A stretch of 50,703 nt of DNA. Origin: Bacteroidota bacterium. GTDB lineage: Bacteria > Bacteroidota > JABWAT01. The stretch is from positions 1 to 50,703 of the forward strand of contig JABWAT010000019.1 in NCBI GenBank assembly GCA_013360915.1. Direction: 5' to 3'. The position numbers were made by a program, and so were the translations under genes. Under the pieces are notes generated by a model. That model was not told the origin of the DNA. It saw only the letters and a list, made by a program, of their open reading frames with translations, and ran no database searches. Positions 36,575 to 44,971 of this stretch are shown piece after piece (the stretch's first letter is position 1; each line of letters starts with the position of its first letter).

Positions 36575-37268
36575 ATGGAACAGACACAACACGAACGGAT
36601 TCTCATTGTTGCTCCCGATCTGCAAACATTAAAAGCGCTCAGGGTTCAACTGGCTCCCGATTCGGCCGACATCTTTACCGCCACCAATCCGGCAACGGCC
36701 TGCCGCTTGCTGAAAGGAATGACTCAACCGGTTCAGACCGTTTGGGTAGACCAGTCAGTCAGTGAAGACGATTTCCGTTTGGTACGGACCGAAGCGATGG
36801 CCCATTCTGCTGCCGTCCGGCGGTTTTCCAGGTCAGTGTCTGGTCGTTTTATTCCCGATGGAGATTTCTGAAATGCCTGCTGCACGATTGTCCACCCCAC
36901 AACTCCGGAAACCGCTCAGCGAACAGGACATGGTGTTCTTTGCCGTGCCCGCCGATTACCTGATGCATATTAAAACCTTCATGCTCATGAATAACATCCC
37001 GTTCCAGCAATCGGGTCTTCATCCCATGGTAATTCAGCCCGACAGTGTGGAACCCGCTACCACCCGTCTCTGGAACCGGGTTTCAGGACTGGATCTCAGC
37101 AATCGGGAAAAAGAAGTGCTCACCGAATTGGTTCGAGGCGGTGACTACCGGACCATCGCCTCAACCCTTTGCATCTCGGTTGAAACCACCCGGACTCACC
37201 TGAAATCGATCTACCGGAAACTGGGTGTTAAAAACCGTTGCGAGGCGGTGGCGTTCCTTCTTCGTTAA
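36575..37268 (+). pseudogene. LuxR-type (receiver-like plus HTH) regulator split by a frameshift
   Basis: Two overlapping frames together make one regulator. The first (36575-36871) encodes a receiver-like start (RILIVAPDLQTLKAL, then VQTVWVDQSVSEDDF) and ends in unrelated residues. The second contains CLVVLFPMEIS, then a C-terminal LuxR/GerE helix-turn-helix (DLSNREKEVLTELVRGG, then ISVETTRTHLKSIYRKLGV). Removing one T from the TTTT at 36824-36827 joins them as ...RRF-PGQCLVVLF..., giving one protein of about 230 residues with beta strands in the right places. The cause may be a sequencing error, a true mutation or recoding. The receiver part lacks the usual acidic pair and may be degenerate. 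It lies between the sigma-54 activator and a small lipoprotein gene. Confidence 0.7.
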
Positions 37269-37285
37269 CCCGTCTGTTGCCGGAA

Positions 37286-37316
37286 TTGATCGGTAATCGC
37301 ACCCTGCGTATGTTTA
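37286..37316 (+). promoter_or_regulatory. Possible promoter of the lipoprotein/LEA-like pair (TTG-N20-TATGTTTA)
   Basis: TTG at 37286-37288 and TATGTTTA at 37309-37316, 20 bases apart, match TTG-N-TAnnTTTG except for the last base. Transcription would start about 17 bases before the lipoprotein ATG, which agrees with a compact leader holding the AGGAGG site at 37330-37335. Confidence 0.4.
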
Positions 37317-37329
37317 GTCCGCTTTTCAC

Positions 37330-37335
37330 AGGAGG
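37330..37335 (+). promoter_or_regulatory. Ribosome binding site choosing the lipoprotein start
   Basis: AGGAGG at 37330-37335 lies four bases before the ATG at 37340. It decides this start over the upstream in-frame codon at 37238, which overlaps the regulator gene. Confidence 0.8.
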
Positions 37336-37339
37336 AATC

Positions 37340-37519
37340 ATGCGCTATTTGTTTTCATTTTCTTTTCTGATAGGTCTTCTGGCCTGTTCATCACCCGATA
37401 AACAACCCGAACCGGCAGCAATAGCCGATTCCGTGGCAGTTATGGAAGCCGATACGCTATCCGCCGAAATAGATTCCGTCTCTGCAGACGTTGACGACAT
37501 TCTGAAGGAACTGGAATAA
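37340..37519 (+). CDS. Small acidic lipoprotein
   Basis: The 59-residue product begins with a signal peptide and lipobox (FLIGLLAC), so the mature part is about 40 residues, lipid-anchored and strongly acidic (Asp, Glu, Ser, Ala). The start is set by AGGAGG four bases upstream. Its stop shares one base with the start of the next gene (TAATG), so the two are translationally coupled. No family is recognised. The opposite charge of the lysine-rich partner encoded next suggests that the pair could interact electrostatically; this is inference. Confidence 0.75.
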   Translation: MRYLFSFSFLIGLLACSSPDKQPEPAAIADSVAVMEADTLSAEIDSVSADVDDILKELE

Positions 37520-38130
37520 TGAAAAAGATTTCTGCCCTGTTGAGTTTAACATTATCTCTGGTCATTCCTGCGGTCCTTGCCACTGCACAGGTCCCCGATC
37601 CTGCAAAGGAAAAAATGCAGGCAGCAAAGGAAAAAGCCGAAAAGGCAGCGAAGAAAGCAACAGAGGACGCAAAATCGGTCGTTGAAAAATCCGGAAAACG
37701 TCCTGACTCTGAAAAATCAGGTAAAAAGGGTGATGACAAACCTTCTCATCCTGGCAGACCTGATGGAAAACCCATGGGACCCAAAGATGATAAACCGTCA
37801 AAGGGGGAATCATCTGAATCCAAAGGATCCGATCATGGCCAGGTTCATGCCTACGGTCAAAACAAAGGGGATCTGGCTGGCAAAGAATTTGGTCAGGCCC
37901 GTGCCGATTCTGCCCGGGCAAAACATCCCGGAATGGCCAGAAAACAGGACCGGGTTAAGGAAGCCCGGGAAAAACTGAATCTGGCTAAAGAGAAACTGGA
38001 AAAGGCAAGGAAGAACAAGACGATGCCTTCCGATAAGCTCAAAGCCAGCGAAGAGAAAATCAAAGCAGCGGAAGAAAAGCTGACTCTTCTTGAAAAACGG
38101 GTCGATGAAGCCGTAGAAGAAATCAGATAA
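37519..38130 (+). CDS. Exported Lys/Glu/Ala-rich LEA-like protein
   Basis: The 203-residue product has a signal peptide (about 1-24, ending ATAQ). The N-terminal part (about 27-62) has 11-residue-like repeats of the AAKEKAEKAAKK type, recalling group 3 LEA (desiccation) proteins. A Lys/Gly/Pro/Ser-rich disordered middle follows (about 62-105). A more specific-looking segment lies at about 108-135 (HAYGQNKGDLAGKEFGQARA). The C-terminal helix is K/E-rich and coiled-coil-like (about 143-203). It is hydrophilic and probably disordered until dehydrated or bound. Coupled to the acidic lipoprotein before it. LEA similarity is compositional, so confidence in function is low; an envelope-stress or structural role is possible. 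Confidence 0.7.
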   Translation: MKKISALLSLTLSLVIPAVLATAQVPDPAKEKMQAAKEKAEKAAKKATEDAKSVVEKSGKRPDSEKSGKKGDDKPSHPGRPDGKPMGPKDDKPSKGESSESKGSDHGQVHAYGQNKGDLAGKEFGQARADSARAKHPGMARKQDRVKEAREKLNLAKEKLEKARKNKTMPSDKLKASEEKIKAAEEKLTLLEKRVDEAVEEIR

Positions 38131-38233
38131 ACGCCTGATATCCTTTTCTTTTGGTTACTCAGCCAATGCCTGAACCCCGGGCAATCGCCAGCCTGGTCAA
38201 GCTGATTATGGCGAACAACCCGGGAACCGGTTC

Positions 38234-38881
38234 ATGACACTCCGTGAAAAAATCAGCAAACTCACCGACCGTTTCGGGCAACTGATTCCATCGCCCCAGA
38301 CGGAACTGGAGTTCAATACTCCCTATCAGCTGCTGGTGGCAACGGTCATGGCTGCGCAGGCCACCGACCGTCAGGTAAATGTGATCACCAGAACGCTTTT
38401 CCGCGTGGCTCCTGACCCAACAAGCATGGTGTCTCTGGGTGAGGAAGGCATTTTTCATTATATCCGGTCCATCAATTACAACCGCACAAAGGCCGGTCAC
38501 ATCTATTCACTTTCTGTACAATTGATTGATGAATTTGGTGGTGAAGTCCCCGCTTCCATGGAGGACCTTCAGCGGCTTCCCGGAGTTGGCAGAAAAACAG
38601 CCTCTGTGGTGTTGATCTGTGCTTTCAACATTCCGGCCTTTCCTGTCGATACCCATGTGTTCCGGGTATCAAACCGATTGGGAATTGCGAAAGCCTCCAA
38701 CGTCAGTAAAACAGAGGAACAGTTGCGGAAACGACTACCTGAATCGGACTGGTACCGGTTTCATCATTACCTCATCCTGCATGGCCGGTACACCTGTAAA
38801 GCAAAAAATCCTTCTTGCGAAACCTGCCAGGTCCGTGACTTGTGCAGTGAATATTCCGGCCGTACCCGCCCGGATCGCTGA
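38234..38881 (+). CDS. nth: Endonuclease III (DNA glycosylase/AP lyase)
   Basis: This base-excision-repair enzyme removes oxidised pyrimidines and cleaves the abasic site. The 215-residue protein contains the helix-hairpin-helix LQRLPGVGRKTASVVL with the catalytic Lys, the catalytic Asp in FPVDTHVFRVSNRLG, and the C-terminal [4Fe-4S] cluster motif C-X6-C-X2-C-X5-C (CKAKNPSCETCQVRDLC). All expected active residues are intact and the length is standard. It starts at the ATG at 38234. The 100 bases before it show no clear promoter. It is followed, after about 70 bases, by the GH2-like membrane protein. Confidence 0.97.
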   Translation: MTLREKISKLTDRFGQLIPSPQTELEFNTPYQLLVATVMAAQATDRQVNVITRTLFRVAPDPTSMVSLGEEGIFHYIRSINYNRTKAGHIYSLSVQLIDEFGGEVPASMEDLQRLPGVGRKTASVVLICAFNIPAFPVDTHVFRVSNRLGIAKASNVSKTEEQLRKRLPESDWYRFHHYLILHGRYTCKAKNPSCETCQVRDLCSEYSGRTRPDR

Positions 38882-38950
38882 TTCCGGATTAAATTGATTT
38901 TACAGGCCCTGTTAAGTACCTTCGGCAACTTTTTAACCACCTCATCCTTC

Positions 38951-41431
38951 ATGAATTTTTTCTCAAAACGGGCCATTTTCGGGCTGATTGCCGCATTTCT
39001 GATATTGACTTCAGGCCTGGCACAGACCCCTGCTTCCACCCAGCAGACCCTTCGTCTCGGATCGGGCTGGTTGCTGCTGTCTGCTGAACCTGCACAACCG
39101 ATTGATCTTCCTTTCTTTACGGGTCCGGCCGGCCAGCTGATTCTGCAAACCAGTTTCGACACACCCGACCTGATCAATAAAACCGTGATCCTGCGGTCTG
39201 CAGGCATCAATTTCCAATCCAGATTGTATCTGAATGATCAGCTGATCGTCCTTCACCCGGGCGGATACCTACCGCTCGAGGTTCCCATTCCCTCCGAATT
39301 TTTTAACGGTCCTGTTTCTGTCCTCAGGATCGAAATGGAAACTTCACCAGATTATAAGGGCACGGTTCCTCTGATCAGCAAACCGGGTGGTCCGCGTCCG
39401 GTCGCAGGAATTTTTTCGGTACCAGAATTGGTCATATCTGGTCCGGTCTCAATCGGATCGGTCTCCCCGGCTTATTCGATTAGTGGTGATCAGGTCGTTT
39501 TTTCTCCGACCGTTCGCTTGAGGGTGTCTCAAGCCTTCGGCGAGGGAGAAAAACCGGTTAGCGTTCGGGTGACCGTCAGTGACTCAACCGGGAAAATGGT
39601 TTGGTATGATCAGTCCATGACGGCCGGATCGGCCTCTGCACAGACCGGAGAGCTCCGTTTTCCAACACTTTCCTTTGCAGGTCCTCAGTGGAAACCTTCA
39701 GCACCCTCGGTTCAGCGTGTTTCGGTCACGGTAAGCCGTGATACCACGATCATTGATCAGGCCGATCTCTTCACCGGATTCAGGCAATTGACCGCATTGA
39801 AAAATGCCTGGGTGATTGGTACTGATACGCTGAAAATCAAGGGAGTTGAGTATTACAATCACCACCGGTCGGCCGATGCATTGGCGGCCGCCCGCAAAGA
39901 TTTGCTGGCCATGAAACGGGCAGGGGTCAATACAGTCCGGTTTGCGGGCTATCCACCCACACACGATGTCCTGGCTCTATGTGATTCTCTTGGACTGATG
40001 GTCTTTTCCGGATTACCTGTGTCAGATGTTCCTGTCTCGTTTATGAGTGACCCGGGTTATCAGCAGGTGCTGGCCAATCAGGCAACCCGTCAGCTTGAAA
40101 CGGAATCCCTTCACCCCTCAGTGGTGGCATTTTCACTGGGCGGCCCGGTTCTTTCTACTTCCGATCTGAGCTGGTATAACGAATGGGGTCAACTGATCGC
40201 GGGATCCTGGCCGCATTTAAAACCAGCCGTCACCATTCCTGCCGGTGAATTGGTTCCCCTTCTGGCTCCGGGGATCCTTCCGTTTATTGATGTGACCGGA
40301 TTGAACCTGCAGGAGACCAGACAATTTCTCACCGATTTTTCTGACGATCGTCCTTCCTTAATAACCGGTCTTGGAATCCAGTTTAACCCGGCCAACCATC
40401 AGGGCTATGCCGATCCTTACAGCGTACAGCATCAGGCCAAATATCTGATGGATACCTGGCCACTGATCCGGGATTCAAAACAGGCCGCAGGGGCCGTCAT
40501 TCGCTCCTGGAATGATAAACCTGCAGGTGCCGTCAGCATGAAATCGGGTTTCTCTGATGATCAGCTGGTTTACACCGGATTGGTTTCATCAGATGGTCAG
40601 GTACGGCCAGCCATGGATTATCTGAAATCGCTCTTTGCCGGAGAAGTGGTTTTTAATCCGTCCGTGGGTCGGTTTCAGAATGATATTCAGGTCGTTTTTC
40701 CTGTGGTCGGTGTACTGATCATTTTCTTCTTTTCGTTTCTGTACAGTTCAAACCGTCGGTTCAAGGACAATCTGACCAGAAGTTTTGTGCGGTCATTTAA
40801 CTTTTTCTCCGATGTCAGAGAGCAGCGGGTTATGCTCGGATTCCAGTCACTTGGCCTCCTGATCATGATCACGGCCACCTTTGCCTCCCTGCTGATCAGT
40901 GTGCTGTATGCGTTCAGAAACGATTCCTCGGTCGACTTTCTCCTCAGTATTCTCCTGCCTTGGGAATCCATCCGGTCGGTTCTCATTGGTCTGGTATGGA
41001 ACCCGGTGGTGGGAATTCTGTCTCTTTCCGGCTTGATAGTTCTGATTTTAATCATCGGGGTTGGAATCGGAATCGCGTTTGCCTGGCTTTTCCGTACACG
41101 GGTGGGTTTTTCTCAGGTGATGATCGCCATGACCTGGTCCTCGACCCCCGTGCTGCTGCTTGTGCCGGTTCCAATGATATTTGAACAGGTTGCCGGGGCA
41201 GGATCTGACTGGATCTGGCTGACCTTTCTGGTAATCGGTCTTGTGCTGATCTGGCTGTTTTTCAGAATTTTAAAAGGACTTTCGGTCATCCTCATGTCCG
41301 GAGCAGGTAAAGTGTACCTCAGTGGGCTTCTTTTACTGGTGGCAGCGGTGGCATTGACAGTGTTTCACTACCATTATCACTATCAGGCCTTTGCTTACTG
41401 GGATTATTGGGTGAATACGGTCCGGTGGTAA
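38951..41431 (+). CDS. GH2-like pseudoenzyme fused to a multi-helix membrane domain
   Basis: From the ATG at 38951 this 826-residue protein has a signal peptide (ending GLAQ). Beta-sandwich regions like the sugar-binding and Ig domains of GH2 glycosidases occupy about 25-280. A TIM-barrel-like domain follows (about 283-566; LKIKGVEYYNHH, LLAMKRAGVNTVRF, LCDSLGLMVFSG). About six transmembrane helices lie between 578 and 815. In GH2 enzymes the barrel carries Asn-Glu after the HPSV...SLG strand and a TExG motif for the nucleophile. Here the sequences are HPSVVAFSLGGPV (Gly397-Gly398) and TGLG (Gly473), so both catalytic glutamates seem lost. The membrane part resembles Yip1/DUF-type domains only loosely. 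It is four bases before smc. I infer a non-catalytic glycan-binding or scaffold role. Confidence 0.7.
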   Translation: MNFFSKRAIFGLIAAFLILTSGLAQTPASTQQTLRLGSGWLLLSAEPAQPIDLPFFTGPAGQLILQTSFDTPDLINKTVILRSAGINFQSRLYLNDQLIVLHPGGYLPLEVPIPSEFFNGPVSVLRIEMETSPDYKGTVPLISKPGGPRPVAGIFSVPELVISGPVSIGSVSPAYSISGDQVVFSPTVRLRVSQAFGEGEKPVSVRVTVSDSTGKMVWYDQSMTAGSASAQTGELRFPTLSFAGPQWKPSAPSVQRVSVTVSRDTTIIDQADLFTGFRQLTALKNAWVIGTDTLKIKGVEYYNHHRSADALAAARKDLLAMKRAGVNTVRFAGYPPTHDVLALCDSLGLMVFSGLPVSDVPVSFMSDPGYQQVLANQATRQLETESLHPSVVAFSLGGPVLSTSDLSWYNEWGQLIAGSWPHLKPAVTIPAGELVPLLAPGILPFIDVTGLNLQETRQFLTDFSDDRPSLITGLGIQFNPANHQGYADPYSVQHQAKYLMDTWPLIRDSKQAAGAVIRSWNDKPAGAVSMKSGFSDDQLVYTGLVSSDGQVRPAMDYLKSLFAGEVVFNPSVGRFQNDIQVVFPVVGVLIIFFFSFLYSSNRRFKDNLTRSFVRSFNFFSDVREQRVMLGFQSLGLLIMITATFASLLISVLYAFRNDSSVDFLLSILLPWESIRSVLIGLVWNPVVGILSLSGLIVLILIIGVGIGIAFAWLFRTRVGFSQVMIAMTWSSTPVLLLVPVPMIFEQVAGAGSDWIWLTFLVIGLVLIWLFFRILKGLSVILMSGAGKVYLSGLLLLVAAVALTVFHYHYHYQAFAYWDYWVNTVRW

Positions 41432-41434
41432 TGC

Positions 41435-44400
41435 ATGTATCTCAGTAAACTCGAACTGCACGGATTCAAATCCTTTGCACAGAAGACCACGGTCCGTTTC
41501 GATCAGGGAATCACCTCGATTGTCGGGCCCAACGGCTGCGGAAAGACCAATGTCGCCGATGCCATCCGCTGGGTGCTCGGGGAACAGAAGGCCTCCACCC
41601 TCCGGTCCGATAAAATGGAGAATGTGATCTTCAACGGAACCCGGACCCGTAAGCCACTTGGTATGTCAGAGGTCTCTCTGACCATCGAAAACACCAAGAA
41701 TATCCTCCCTACTGAATACTCAGAAGTTATTATCACCCGCAGACTTTACCGGTCGGGTGAATCTGAATACCTGCTTAACAAAATTCCCTGCCGCCTGAAG
41801 GATATTGTTGATCTCTTTATGGATACCGGAATGGGCCCCGATGCTTATTCCGTCATCGAGTTAAAGATGATCGAGGATATCCTTTCAGAACGGTTCGATG
41901 ATCGCCGGAAATTATTTGAAGAAGCCGCCGGGGTGACCAAATACAAAGTCCGCCGCAAACAGGCTCTTAAGAAATTAGAACAAACCCGGCATGATCTGGA
42001 ACGGATCAATGACATCATTGCCGAGGTTCAGAAAAGTGTTCAGTCGCTTGAGCGGCAGGCCAAAAAGGCCGAGTTGTATGAAGTGTACATGAAGGAACTG
42101 AGGGATCTCGATCTGAACCATTCAGAACGTGAATACTCTGCACTCCGTCTTCGTCTGGATCCGCTGAAAGAAGCCCTGAATAAGCTGATTCATGAGCTGG
42201 AAACCGAATCAACTGCTGTAATAACCGAGGATGCTGCCCTCGAAAAGACCAATCTGGAACTGACCGTTATTCAGAATGAACTTTCCATCCGCCAGAAGGA
42301 AATGAATGTTCAGATTCAGTCTATTCAGCGTGAAGAAGAAGGCATTTCGGTCCGCAGGGAAAGAAAAAGAAGCAACGAGGAGAGCATCCGGCGGCACGAG
42401 CAGGAAATTGCTGAAATTCATCAGACCCTGGACAGCCTGAAAAGTCCGGAATCTGAAACCGAAGCCCGGCTGGAAAACCTGACCAAACTGGCTGCCTCTG
42501 CCGAAACGGCTTTCCAGTTGGTACAGGAAACCTTTTCTTCCTTTGAGCAATCGGTCAGTGAAAAACGCCGTGAAGTCGGTGCAGCCCTGCAAAAGGTTCA
42601 GACACTGAACCGGGACCTCTCACAGATTGAGACGGAGCGTGAAAGACTGGTGGCCCGCCGCGATGCCGCTCAGAACCGGATTGGTGTTCTCAGAAAGGAA
42701 ATCAGTTCCTTCACCGAACAATCCGATGACCTGACTTCTGAGCTGGATGAAATCCGCTTCGAACTGAAACGTTCCCAGGAACAGGTTGCAGCAGAGGAAG
42801 CCCGGTTGCAGCAGGTCGAATCGCAGATCGAAGAAACCCGGAAACAGATCGATGCTGCCCGGACCTTGCTTAATGCCTCCGATCTGGAAATACGGACTCA
42901 CGAAAACCGGAAATCCTTCCTCCTTTCCGTTCTGGAAAGTCATGAAGATCTTCCCGAAGGAACCCGGCTGCTGATCAGACAGGGAAAACTGAAGAAAAAG
43001 AAAACGCTGGCCGATCTGCTGGTGGTTTCAGATGACCGGTATGTCCCTGTCATTAACCGGTGGTTGGGCGATCGTGGCTCCCTGCTGGTTGCCGACTCGG
43101 CCGAAGATGCTCTGGAACATCTCAGTTGGCTGAAATCCGAGAAAAAGGGTCTTGCGGGATTTATCCTCACCGACCGGGTCACCTCTGGTCCCGATCAGTC
43201 AATGCCGGTCCTGAAAGGGGCCCGTCCTCTGCAGGAGGTGGTTTCCTCCCGGTCGCTGCCCGACGGATTGCTGGCGGTTCTGTGTTGGGGTGTTTACGTT
43301 ACCGATGACAGGGAAACAGCAGCCAATCTGCAGAAACAGCATGGATCCCTGACGTTTCTGACTTCTGACGGTTTCATCTTCAGCGATCAATCGGCCATCC
43401 GGGGAGGCGCCTCTGCAAACGAGAAGGAATCCAGACTCGGGGTGGAAGCAAAACTGAATGATCTGGAAAGGATCATTTCCCAATGGAAAGAGAAGAAGGA
43501 AAAATCGGCAGGAGAGATCACTCAACTGCAATCGGGACTGGATGCCCTGCTGCTTTCCCGTTCTGATCAGGTGGTTCGCGATATCAGAAAACGGGTTTCA
43601 GAACTGGAAAAACAGGCCGCTCAGTTAGATGCCTCCATTCAATCTTCGAAGAAACGTGCCGGTTATGATGAACAGGAAATCCTTCGTCTGGAACAGGAAA
43701 CCCGGCTGCTGAATGGACAGATAGAAGACCTGCTCCCCGATATCGATGAAAAATCTTACGAGCTTAAAAAGCTTCAGGGATCTTCTGCCACCATGCAGGA
43801 GTCGCTGCGTCAGCTGGAATCCGAATGGACGTCTCAATCGGCTCAGTTGCAGGATGCACGTGCCAAATGGATTACCTTCCAGAGTCAGGCAGAAAATGCT
43901 GCCAATGACCTGAAACGACTTCGGGAACAAAAGACAGACCTTTCCGACCGGATTACCCGCCGGCTATCCGATATTCAAAACTCCAGACAACAGATTGACC
44001 TGATCATCAGGGAAATCAGTGAAGCTGAAACCCGGCTGGTGTCGCTTTACGAAACCCGTGATCAATCCAGGGTGACCATCGATCAGCTCGAGGTCCGGCA
44101 ATCTGAATTACGGGGCGATGTCAACCGCATTGAATCACGTCTGAGGGACCTCCGGATCCGCAAAGAAACTCTGTTGAACCTCCGGACAGGGCATGAACTT
44201 AAAATTCAGGAAACCGAGTTTTCTATCACCAGCCTTGAACGCCGGATTCTTGACGATTACAATGTTGAACTGGCAGTTAAAACCTTTACCGATCAGTCCG
44301 ACATGGATTCCGCCCGGCTTGCCGACGAAGTGAAACGGTACCGCGAACGGATCAGAGGTCTTGGCAATGTGAATACCGGAGCCCTTGAAGAGTATAAGGC

Positions 44401-44971
44401 TGCCAGGGAACGATTCGAGTTCATGTCTTCTCAACGCGAGGATCTGGTCGGAGCCGAAGCCAACCTGAAACAGGTGATTGATGAGATAAATCAGACCGCA
44501 CAGACCCAGTTTCAGAATGTGTTTACCCAGATCCGGGATAACTTTCATTCAACCTTTGCGACCCTGTTCGAACCCGGCGATGAAGCCGATCTTATCCTCG
44601 AAGACAATCCGGATCCGCTGGAAGCCAAAATTGAAATCATTGCAAAACCACGCGGGAAAAGACCTCAGTCCATCACCTTGCTGTCAGGCGGAGAGAAAAC
44701 GCTGACGGCAATCGCGCTTCTGTTTGCCATCTATCTGGTAAAACCGTCACCTTTCTGTATTCTTGATGAAGTGGATGCACCACTGGATGATGCCAACATT
44801 GATCGTTTCTCAAAAATCATCCGGCGGTTCAGTAAGGACACCCAGTTTATCATCATCACCCACAATAAAAAAACCATGGAAGTAGCCAATACCCTGTATG
44901 GCGTTACCATGGAAGAAAAAGGGGTGTCCAAGTTGGTCTCAGTCCGGTTTGATGAAGATGTCCCTGCCTGA
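41435..44971 (+). CDS. smc: Chromosome segregation ATPase SMC
   Basis: SMC homodimers with ScpA/ScpB organise and segregate the chromosome. The 1178-residue protein has the N-terminal head with Walker A GPNGCGKTN, a long coiled coil (about 170-500), a hinge (about 520-650, GSLLVADSAEDAL region), a returning coiled coil, and the C-terminal head with signature LLSGGEKTLTAIAL and Walker B FCILDEVDAPLDDANI. Length and motifs are standard. It starts four bases after the GH2-like gene, and its end overlaps the start of lpxB by 20 bases. scpA and scpB are not in the window. Confidence 0.97.
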   Translation: MYLSKLELHGFKSFAQKTTVRFDQGITSIVGPNGCGKTNVADAIRWVLGEQKASTLRSDKMENVIFNGTRTRKPLGMSEVSLTIENTKNILPTEYSEVIITRRLYRSGESEYLLNKIPCRLKDIVDLFMDTGMGPDAYSVIELKMIEDILSERFDDRRKLFEEAAGVTKYKVRRKQALKKLEQTRHDLERINDIIAEVQKSVQSLERQAKKAELYEVYMKELRDLDLNHSEREYSALRLRLDPLKEALNKLIHELETESTAVITEDAALEKTNLELTVIQNELSIRQKEMNVQIQSIQREEEGISVRRERKRSNEESIRRHEQEIAEIHQTLDSLKSPESETEARLENLTKLAASAETAFQLVQETFSSFEQSVSEKRREVGAALQKVQTLNRDLSQIETERERLVARRDAAQNRIGVLRKEISSFTEQSDDLTSELDEIRFELKRSQEQVAAEEARLQQVESQIEETRKQIDAARTLLNASDLEIRTHENRKSFLLSVLESHEDLPEGTRLLIRQGKLKKKKTLADLLVVSDDRYVPVINRWLGDRGSLLVADSAEDALEHLSWLKSEKKGLAGFILTDRVTSGPDQSMPVLKGARPLQEVVSSRSLPDGLLAVLCWGVYVTDDRETAANLQKQHGSLTFLTSDGFIFSDQSAIRGGASANEKESRLGVEAKLNDLERIISQWKEKKEKSAGEITQLQSGLDALLLSRSDQVVRDIRKRVSELEKQAAQLDASIQSSKKRAGYDEQEILRLEQETRLLNGQIEDLLPDIDEKSYELKKLQGSSATMQESLRQLESEWTSQSAQLQDARAKWITFQSQAENAANDLKRLREQKTDLSDRITRRLSDIQNSRQQIDLIIREISEAETRLVSLYETRDQSRVTIDQLEVRQSELRGDVNRIESRLRDLRIRKETLLNLRTGHELKIQETEFSITSLERRILDDYNVELAVKTFTDQSDMDSARLADEVKRYRERIRGLGNVNTGALEEYKAARERFEFMSSQREDLVGAEANLKQVIDEINQTAQTQFQNVFTQIRDNFHSTFATLFEPGDEADLILEDNPDPLEAKIEIIAKPRGKRPQSITLLSGGEKTLTAIALLFAIYLVKPSPFCILDEVDAPLDDANIDRFSKIIRRFSKDTQFIIITHNKKTMEVANTLYGVTMEEKGVSKLVSVRFDEDVPA

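Noticed and set aside
36380-36625. 81-residue minus-strand frame between the sigma-54 activator and the LuxR-type regulator
   Set aside because: It runs into the regulator gene, has no recognisable motif and no ribosome site; the stretch is better read as intergenic.
36762-37268. Independent 168-residue HTH protein starting at a GTG
   Set aside because: Its first 25 residues overlap the receiver-like frame and make no sense as protein; a one-base frameshift in one gene explains both pieces better.
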